A stretch of 64,000 bases of DNA from Geojedonia sp051814705 (GTDB lineage Bacteria; Bacteroidota; Bacteroidia; Flavobacteriales; Flavobacteriaceae), in the NCBI GenBank assembly GCA_051814705.1, contig JBPWQW010000001.1, forward strand, positions 1,054,001 through 1,118,000, in the 5' to 3' direction. The position numbers and the translations under genes were made by a program. Shown here one piece after another: positions 58,173-64,000 of the stretch (its first letter is position 1; each line of letters begins with the position of its first letter). Under the pieces are notes generated by a model. That model was given only the letters and a program-made list of their open reading frames with translations, had not been told where the DNA came from and did not search any database.

Positions 58173-60734
58173 TTAAAAAGGGTAGTTGATACCTATGTTA
58201 TAAACGGCATTACTAAAGTTGTAATTGTTGAACCAACGGTTTCCAAGTTCATAAGAAGGGTCATAAGTTTTAAAACCAATATCGAGCCTTAGCACAAAAA
58301 AACTAAAATCATAACGTACGCCAAACCCTGAGCCCAAAGCAATATCTTGTAAGGAGCTGAGATTATTGAATGTTGCTTTCTCGTCTTCTACATTGTCCAA
58401 AACGTTCCAGATATTGCCGGCATCCACAAAAACAGCACCATTAAAACGGCCAAGAATATTAAAGCGTTGCTCTAAACTAGCAGCAATTTTTAAATTAGCT
58501 TCATTAAATTCGTTTGAAGTTTGTATACTTCCAGGGCCTAAGTTATAAGCAGCCCAAGCCCGGTTGTCGTTTGGTCCACCTGCAAAGAAACTTTTTGAAA
58601 ACGGGATACTTTTAGCATTGCCGTAAGGAATTGCAATGCCAAAATAACCTCTAATGGCAAGAATATTGTTTTTCCCAAAATCCCAGTGCTTGATGTAATC
58701 CAACTCGGTTTTTACGTATTGAGAATATGGGACACCAAAAACCTCGTAATTGCCATCTGGATTTTTTTTAAGATTTAGAACTTTCGAAAGATTGGACAAT
58801 AAATTTCCAGCCAATTCAATTTTGGCTTTAAGAATTGAAAAATCGGTATCAAATAGATTGTCCTTTTTGTTTTTTACATAGCTAAAATTGGAAGCAAAAA
58901 TCAGGTTGTCTTCAGTAAGTCTCTGTTTTCGCTGTTTGATGTTGCTTACAATTTGAAAATCATTGGGATTCGTTTGTGCAAAACCAGTATCATTAGTCAC
59001 CAACTCTAAAAATGCGTCTGATTTACTAATATCTAGTGAAGGATTTCCTTGATTATTGTCGACTATAAATTCTGGGGGCGTATTATAGGAGTTAAGGGCG
59101 ATGTTTTCCAATCGGTTAAACGAATTTTGATAGACGTTAAAATAATTGGTGATGTTAAGGTTTTTTACAAATTGAACGTTAAACATATCGGTATCATTGG
59201 TCACTTTAGGTGAAGGCCTCCACCTGTAATTGATCAATCCTGACAGCGTTTGTTTATCCAACCCTATATTTCTTTGTCCGGTTGCGCCTAAATTTAGCCG
59301 TGTGGTTGGCGACATATATTTTGGGATAATTTTTTCAGTTTTAAAAGGGAAAAAGAATCTTGGAATGGTTAGTTTTACATTAGCGCCAACTTCATTTATG
59401 TCAAAAAATTGATCCCTTGAGTTTGCTGCGTCTTTTGAAGCTCCAATAGATCCTAAGGCAGAAACTTCAAGTGTCTCGGCACCCCGAAAAATATTTCTAA
59501 TCAATAAACCCGTACTGAACGAAAAGCCAACAGTTTGAATGTTACTTTGCGACACATCAAAAGAAAACCCCAGTTCATACTTTTTTTTAGGAGATAAATA
59601 AATATTAGCGGTCAATGTGGTGTCTATTTCATTTTCTATGTACTCAATATTTGGATATTTAAAAGCTTGCAATTCGCTTAAATAGCGATAAGTTCGAGTT
59701 CTGTCAATATCCCTAAATAGATCTCCTTTGGTAATAAAAACAGCATCGGTTATCGCTCTTGGTCTGTATTTTAATTTATCAAAACTGTACAAATTGAAAT
59801 TGTTGTACTCAAGTTTAGCCGGTATAGTTTGATTTCTATTGTCATAGGTGTAATCTGTAAAAATGTTGACGTCCTTTATTTTGTACACCTTAAAAGGGAT
59901 TCTTGATGTGGAATCTTGATCTCGAATCGCCCTGTTTTTTATGATCAGATCCGTATTTACTTTTTTATTAGTGCCAATAGTATCGATATCAAATGAAATA
60001 TAATCTTGCCCAAAATGATACAAGCCTGAATTTCTTAAAGCAGTGGTGAGACGTTCTCTCTCGTTATTGAAATTAACCTCATTATATTGTTCACCAGACT
60101 TAATCAACGATGCCGCCTTAAGTTTTTTTTCATAAATGGAATCAATTACAACTGTCGCAATTTTTGTCTTTATGGAATCTAATATATAAGGTTTTCCTGT
60201 TTTTACATTATAAACAACCGAAGCCCTTTGCTTCTCTGTTCTTAAAATTTCATAAGATGTTTCCACATCGAACCAGCCCTTACTGAAAAAATATTTCTTT
60301 AATTGCGTCGTACTTTTTAAGGTTTTAGCCTCATTTACTAGTACAGGTGGTTCCCCCGTTTTTTTTAACCAGTTATTAAAGCTTTTTCGAGTTTCAATAT
60401 CTTTTTCTAACTGTTTTTTAGATAATAGTTTGGTTTTCCAAGCTAATTTTCTGGGATTGTCATAAATTTTAGCATTTAAAATGGAATCTATATTTGGTCT
60501 AGCCAAATTATAGATGTGTACTCGTAAAGGCATCCCAATTAATGGAAGTTTGCTGTTAGGTTTTTGATAAATAAGATTGTCTATCGTTTCGGTTTTTGTG
60601 CTTTTGTCATTGACCAAAACGGTATTTTGCGTAAGGAGGTATTGATCTGTTTTAACTCGTTTAATGACGCTACAGGAGGAAACTAATCCTGCAGTTATTA
60701 AAATCAATGATATGGAAAGGAGTCTATTTTTCAA
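58173..60734 (-). CDS. tamL: TamL-type BamA/TamA-family outer-membrane lipoprotein
   Basis: This 853-residue protein belongs to the Omp85 superfamily. The N-terminal signal ends LVSSC (Cys21), so the N-terminus is lipidated, a feature of the Bacteroidetes TamL proteins that replace TamA. POTRA-like repeats fill about residues 30-400, and a 16-stranded beta barrel fills the rest, ending in an aromatic residue (NYPF). Conserved barrel segments such as FFAGGPNDNRAWAAYNLGPG are visible. TamL with TamB helps lipid or protein traffic to the outer membrane. No tamB is seen next to it in the window. It is divergent from the SpoU methyltransferase. Confidence 0.88.
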   Translation of the reverse strand: MKNRLLSISLILITAGLVSSCSVIKRVKTDQYLLTQNTVLVNDKSTKTETIDNLIYQKPNSKLPLIGMPLRVHIYNLARPNIDSILNAKIYDNPRKLAWKTKLLSKKQLEKDIETRKSFNNWLKKTGEPPVLVNEAKTLKSTTQLKKYFFSKGWFDVETSYEILRTEKQRASVVYNVKTGKPYILDSIKTKIATVVIDSIYEKKLKAASLIKSGEQYNEVNFNNERERLTTALRNSGLYHFGQDYISFDIDTIGTNKKVNTDLIIKNRAIRDQDSTSRIPFKVYKIKDVNIFTDYTYDNRNQTIPAKLEYNNFNLYSFDKLKYRPRAITDAVFITKGDLFRDIDRTRTYRYLSELQAFKYPNIEYIENEIDTTLTANIYLSPKKKYELGFSFDVSQSNIQTVGFSFSTGLLIRNIFRGAETLEVSALGSIGASKDAANSRDQFFDINEVGANVKLTIPRFFFPFKTEKIIPKYMSPTTRLNLGATGQRNIGLDKQTLSGLINYRWRPSPKVTNDTDMFNVQFVKNLNITNYFNVYQNSFNRLENIALNSYNTPPEFIVDNNQGNPSLDISKSDAFLELVTNDTGFAQTNPNDFQIVSNIKQRKQRLTEDNLIFASNFSYVKNKKDNLFDTDFSILKAKIELAGNLLSNLSKVLNLKKNPDGNYEVFGVPYSQYVKTELDYIKHWDFGKNNILAIRGYFGIAIPYGNAKSIPFSKSFFAGGPNDNRAWAAYNLGPGSIQTSNEFNEANLKIAASLEQRFNILGRFNGAVFVDAGNIWNVLDNVEDEKATFNNLSSLQDIALGSGFGVRYDFSFFVLRLDIGFKTYDPSYELGNRWFNNYNFSNAVYNIGINYPF

Positions 60735-60763
60735 TCAAAAGCCAATTAGTACTGAAATCAATT

Positions 60764-60771
60764 CAAATTTA
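60764..60771 (-). promoter_or_regulatory. Putative -7 element of tamL
   Basis: The minus strand reads TAAATTTG, an exact TAnnTTTG match, 29 bases upstream of the ATG at 60734. A TTG lies 25 bases further upstream. Confidence 0.4.
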
Positions 60772-60864
60772 CAGTTTTAATATGGTAACTGCGTAACAAA
60801 AATTAGTCCGAAAAAGTATTACTTTGCAATACCCTTACAACGTAACAAAAATAAATACATTTTG

Positions 60865-61590
60865 ATGTTATCAAAGAGCCAAATAAAATTAATTTCAAGT
60901 TTAAATCAAAAAAAATTTAGAAACCAACATGGTCTTTTTAAAGTTGAGGGCATTAAGGGCATTCGTGAATTTTTGAATTCACATTTTAAATTACATCAAC
61001 TTTTTACTACCGAAGCTATTTTTAATTGTGAAAGCACCTTAATAACTGAAACGGAACTCAAAAAAATTAGCACGCTTAAAACCCCAAATACAGCTTTAGC
61101 ACTTTTTAAAATAAGTAAAGCCCAACCTGCAGATGAATCAAAGCTCATTATTGCCCTTGATTCTATAAGAGACCCTGGCAATTTAGGGACCATTATTAGA
61201 CTTTGCGATTGGTTTGGGGTCAAGGATCTAATGTGCAGTACTGAAACGGTTGATTGTTATAATGCTAAAGTAGTGCAAGCCAGCATGGGTTCGCTTACAC
61301 GGGTAAACGTCAATTATTTGGATTTAGAGTCTTTTTTAAAAGCATCAAAGCTTCAAAAATTTGGAGCATTTATGGATGGTAAAAATGTATATGATGAAAC
61401 CTTACCCAAAAAAGGGATAATAGTTTTGGGCAACGAAGCAAATGGCATTTCATTTTCAATTGAAGAATTAGTAGGCCAAAAACTTACAATTCCACGTTTT
61501 GGAAATTTACAAGTGACAGAAAGTCTAAACGTTGCTAACGCTACTGCAATTTTGCTAAGTGAGTTTAAAAGGCGGTCTACTGAAACGTAA
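60865..61590 (+). CDS. SpoU/TrmH-family RNA 2'-O-methyltransferase
   Basis: The cytoplasmic 241-residue protein has an N-terminal substrate-binding region and the SPOUT knot domain. The knot motifs are ALDSIRDPGNLGTIIRLCDWFG (motif 1, here spread over about residues 95-117), VLGNEANGIS (motif 2) and LNVANATAILLSEF (motif 3). Family members methylate the ribose of G residues in tRNA or 23S rRNA; the exact target cannot be told. I use the ATG at 60865, since the TTG three bases before adds nothing. Its end overlaps the end of convergent porT by 14 bases. Confidence 0.93.
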   Translation: MLSKSQIKLISSLNQKKFRNQHGLFKVEGIKGIREFLNSHFKLHQLFTTEAIFNCESTLITETELKKISTLKTPNTALALFKISKAQPADESKLIIALDSIRDPGNLGTIIRLCDWFGVKDLMCSTETVDCYNAKVVQASMGSLTRVNVNYLDLESFLKASKLQKFGAFMDGKNVYDETLPKKGIIVLGNEANGISFSIEELVGQKLTIPRFGNLQVTESLNVANATAILLSEFKRRSTET

Positions 61591-62290
61591 AGTTAATAAA
61601 CACCCCTCTGGTTTTCATGGAATTGACATTTCCTGTCCAAGGGCTATTGGGATTATTATCTCTAATAATTTCATCGTTAAGTGCAAAAACACCGCGAATT
61701 GAAGGAGAAAACTTAAACCAATACAAATAAAAATCAATTCCGAACCCCATTTCATAAAAGGCAACACTTTGTTTGGACCTGAATTGTCCCGCACTGTTAT
61801 CGTCAGGATTTTCTTGATTACTAGATAGGTTTAATGCTGTTGAAATTCCTCCAACAATAAAAGGTTTAAAATTATTGATACGTTTGGTTGATATTTTAAG
61901 AAGAAGCGGAAAATGTACATATGTAGATTTAACATCTCGTATCAAATCAGCATCATTGTAGGATCTACCATTAAAATAACTCGGATCGTAGATTAAGTTT
62001 CGTTGTGTGATGTACAATCCAGGTTCAAACCGTAAATCAAAATAATCATTGATTCTTAAATTTGAAATAAGCCCGACACTAAACCCAGTTGTAGATTCAA
62101 CCAAAATGTCTTTGAGGTCTTGCTCATAGGTGAATTGATAATCATAGGCATTCAACCCTAGATAAAATCCCCAAGACAAACGATCTTTATCAAAATTTTC
62201 GTTATTCTTAATTTTCTCCTTTGAGAAAAGCTGAGCAGAGCTACTCTGGCTTAATAAAAGTATAGTAAGAATAAGAAGTATGTTCTTCAT
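61577..62290 (-). CDS. porT: Type IX secretion system protein PorT
   Basis: PorT is an outer-membrane beta-barrel protein required for type IX secretion, and through it for gliding and secretion of surface enzymes. The product from the ATG at 62290 has 237 residues with a signal peptide (cleavage near SSAQ) and about eight amphipathic strands; the pattern LSWGFYLGLNAYDYQ and LRFEPGLYITQR is typical. The ubiE gene ends one base upstream, an arrangement I recall from other flavobacteria. A longer start would overlap ubiE and is rejected. The other Por/Gld genes are not in the window. Confidence 0.9.
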   Translation of the reverse strand: MKNILLILTILLLSQSSSAQLFSKEKIKNNENFDKDRLSWGFYLGLNAYDYQFTYEQDLKDILVESTTGFSVGLISNLRINDYFDLRFEPGLYITQRNLIYDPSYFNGRSYNDADLIRDVKSTYVHFPLLLKISTKRINNFKPFIVGGISTALNLSSNQENPDDNSAGQFRSKQSVAFYEMGFGIDFYLYWFKFSPSIRGVFALNDEIIRDNNPNSPWTGNVNSMKTRGVFINFTFQ

Positions 62291-62291
62291 A

Positions 62292-63023
62292 TTACTGTTT
62301 AGACGCTGTATAAATTGAGGCCACACCAAAAGTTTGAGGTTTGCTATCGACATTTATAAACCCAATTTTACGTAAAATATTGTTCAACTCCTCACCATAA
62401 GGAAAAACTGAGGCCGATTCGCATAAATAAGAATAGGCTGATCGATCTCTAGAAAACAGTCTGCCAATCGTGGGCAAAACATATTTAGTGTACAACTTAT
62501 AACCTTGCTTATAAGGCGTTTTGACGGGGACTGAAGTTTCTAATATTACAAAGATTCCATTAGGCTTTAAAACTCTTAAAATTTCAGAAAGGCCTTTTTC
62601 AAGATTTTCAAAATTACGAACACCAAAAGCCACAGTTATGGCGTCAAAAGTATCATTTTCAAAGGTTAAATATTCAGAATCGCCAACTATCAATGCAATG
62701 GTTTGATCCAATTTTTTGTTGGCAATTTTTTTGCGGCCAACCTCCAACATGCCTTCACTGATATCCAAACCAATGATTTTTTTAGCCTTTGTTTTTACTA
62801 AATTAATAGCTAAGTCTCCAGTACCTGTAGCAATATCCAAAATAGTTTCAGGGTGGGTTTCGCCCACAATAGCAACCACTTTATTGCGCCACTTTACATC
62901 TATTCCAAAAGAAATGACACGATTCAAACCATCGTATTCTTTAGAGATGGTATCAAACATTTTAGTGACCTGTTCCTTTTTGTTTAAATCACTACCTTTA
63001 TATGGTGTTATTTTTAAAGACAT
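62292..63023 (-). CDS. ubiE: Demethylmenaquinone methyltransferase UbiE/MenG
   Basis: The enzyme methylates demethylmenaquinone to menaquinone with S-adenosylmethionine, the last step of menaquinone synthesis used for respiration in Bacteroidetes. The UbiE signature YDGLNRVISFGIDVKWR lies near residues 28-44, and the SAM motif LDIATGTGDLAI and the AFGVRNFENL segment follow. From the ATG at 63023 it has 243 aa. A TTG further upstream would fall inside the promoter element at 63036-63043. It is followed by porT one base after its stop. Confidence 0.95.
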   Translation of the reverse strand: MSLKITPYKGSDLNKKEQVTKMFDTISKEYDGLNRVISFGIDVKWRNKVVAIVGETHPETILDIATGTGDLAINLVKTKAKKIIGLDISEGMLEVGRKKIANKKLDQTIALIVGDSEYLTFENDTFDAITVAFGVRNFENLEKGLSEILRVLKPNGIFVILETSVPVKTPYKQGYKLYTKYVLPTIGRLFSRDRSAYSYLCESASVFPYGEELNNILRKIGFINVDSKPQTFGVASIYTASKQ

Positions 63024-63035
63024 TAATTTTTTTGG

Positions 63036-63043
63036 CAAATATA
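63036..63043 (-). promoter_or_regulatory. Putative -7 element of ubiE-porT
   Basis: The minus strand reads TATATTTG, an exact TAnnTTTG match, 12 bases upstream of the ubiE ATG, implying a very short leader. No -33 TTG was found at the expected distance. Confidence 0.4.
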
Positions 63044-63207
63044 GGATAATACACTAGTTTAAGATAATTTGAAGCCTAATTATATCTAAATGTAAACTTT
63101 AGCACAAACCATTAATTATAGTATATTTACATATTTTTTTGATAAGAGACCATTCTTAATCAAGAGCAAAAAATGATTCGAATAAAAATAGTACTACAAT
63201 ATAAACA

Positions 63208-64000
63208 ATGAAAATTATAATTGCTGGAGCAGGTGAAGTTGGGTTTCATTTGGCGAAATTATTGTCTTATGAATCTCAAGAAATTACTCTTATCGATATT
63301 AATAAGGAACATTTATCTTATGCCAATGACCATTTGGATATTAGAGTCATTAAAGGTGATGTGACCTCTATTGCCATTTTAAAGGACGCCAGAATTAACA
63401 CTTCAGAATTATTTATTGCCGTAACCTCTTCAGAAACCACAAATATTACAGCTTGTGTATTGGCTAAGCAACTCGGGGCCAAACGTACCATTGCCAGAAT
63501 TTCTAACACGGAATTTATTGACCAAAAAGAAGAAGTAGGGTTTATAAAATTTGGTATTGATGAATTGATTTCTCCGGAATCGCTAGCGTCGGCCGAAATA
63601 GAATTGTTATTAAATCAGTATGGGTTTAATGAAAGCTACGAATTTGAAGACGGAGCGCTCACCATGCTAAGTTTAAAACTTTCAAGAATGTCTGCTTTTG
63701 TTGATAAAAGCGTAAAAGAAGCTGCCAAAGTATTTCCAGAATTACATTTTGTACCCATGGCGATTCAACGATTTGGGACTCAATATACTATTATTCCAAG
63801 AGGGGATACACTATTTAAAGAAGGAGACAAAGTTGTTTTTATTACGTCCAAAGGCGGTGATGAAGAATTGTTTGAGCTTTCTGGAAAAGTAAAAACCGAT
63901 GTTAAAAATGTCATGATTTTGGGGGGCAGCAAAATTGGGTATAAAACCGCAAAAGATTTATGTGCCAATAAATTTAATGTAAAACTTATTGAAAGTGACA
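63208..64000 (+). CDS. trkA: Trk potassium uptake regulator TrkA, 5' part (runs off the window)
   Basis: An ATG at 63208 opens a frame that continues without a stop to the window edge (264 codons). The product starts MKIIIAGAGEVGFHLAKLL, the Rossmann motif of the RCK/TrkA N domain, followed by the acidic TLIDIN that binds the adenine ribose and KGDVTSIAILKDA. A TrkA-C-like segment follows at about residues 145-225, and a second RCK domain begins near MILGGSKIGYKTAKDL. TrkA is the cytoplasmic NAD(H)-binding gate of the TrkH/TrkG potassium channel. The gene is divergent from ubiE. Confidence 0.93.
   Translation, partial: MKIIIAGAGEVGFHLAKLLSYESQEITLIDINKEHLSYANDHLDIRVIKGDVTSIAILKDARINTSELFIAVTSSETTNITACVLAKQLGAKRTIARISNTEFIDQKEEVGFIKFGIDELISPESLASAEIELLLNQYGFNESYEFEDGALTMLSLKLSRMSAFVDKSVKEAAKVFPELHFVPMAIQRFGTQYTIIPRGDTLFKEGDKVVFITSKGGDEELFELSGKVKTDVKNVMILGGSKIGYKTAKDLCANKFNVKLIESD

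Overview
The window is a stretch of chromosome from a member of the Flavobacteriaceae (Bacteroidetes), probably marine or polysaccharide-degrading. The evidence is a low-GC sequence without Shine-Dalgarno motifs, several promoters with the Bacteroidetes -7 element TAnnTTTG, a short (287 aa) primary sigma factor, a SusC/SusD pair, PorT of the type IX secretion system, a TamL-type outer-membrane lipoprotein and many lipoprotein signal peptides. No prophage, integrase, transposase, CRISPR array or rRNA was seen. One tRNA gene, tRNA-Arg(UCG), is present.

Layout. 1-5.1 kb: the 5' end of surE, a tail-specific protease, an orphan DppC-type permease, engB and an alpha/beta hydrolase. 5.3-20.9 kb: a complete, tightly packed division and cell-wall (dcw) operon, mraZ-rsmH-ftsL-ftsI-murE-mraY-murD-ftsW-murG-murC-ftsQ-ftsA-ftsZ. 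It is preceded by three GTGGT boxes (a likely MraZ operator) and closed by a hairpin terminator. murF, murB and ddl are absent from it. Two small inverted-repeat elements flank murD, and the first one supplies the MurD start codon and N-terminus. 21-21.7 kb: a GatB/YqeY protein and tRNA-Arg.

21.8-36.2 kb: a polysaccharide utilisation locus transcribed leftward. It holds a membrane-spanning triple-Y/LuxR regulator, SusC, SusD, a GDPD-GH16 fusion lipoprotein, an endonuclease/exonuclease/phosphatase-fold lipoprotein, a formylglycine sulfatase and a GH3 beta-glucosidase. 36.3-41.1 kb: the glycerol operon glpD-glpK-glpF with a divergent DeoR-type regulator; a tandem 10-bp repeat between them is a likely operator. 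41.3 kb: an exported formylglycine-generating-enzyme homologue with both catalytic cysteines, which could mature the sulfatase. The PUL, the glp operon and this FGE read as one catabolic neighbourhood acting on a beta-glucan that may carry glycerophosphate or sulfate groups (inference).

42.5-46.8 kb: an MtfA-like peptidase, rpe, rpoD and two poorly known genes. 47.4-53.1 kb: an AraC-type membrane regulator followed by seven co-directional genes (three small related exported proteins, a DUF6134-like protein, a CPBP-type membrane protein, an NAD-dependent epimerase and an SDR). This is the least explained block and the best candidate for an undescribed system. 53.2-64 kb: housekeeping genes pnp, rpsO, accD, fbaA, tamL, a SpoU methyltransferase, porT, ubiE and the 5' part of trkA.
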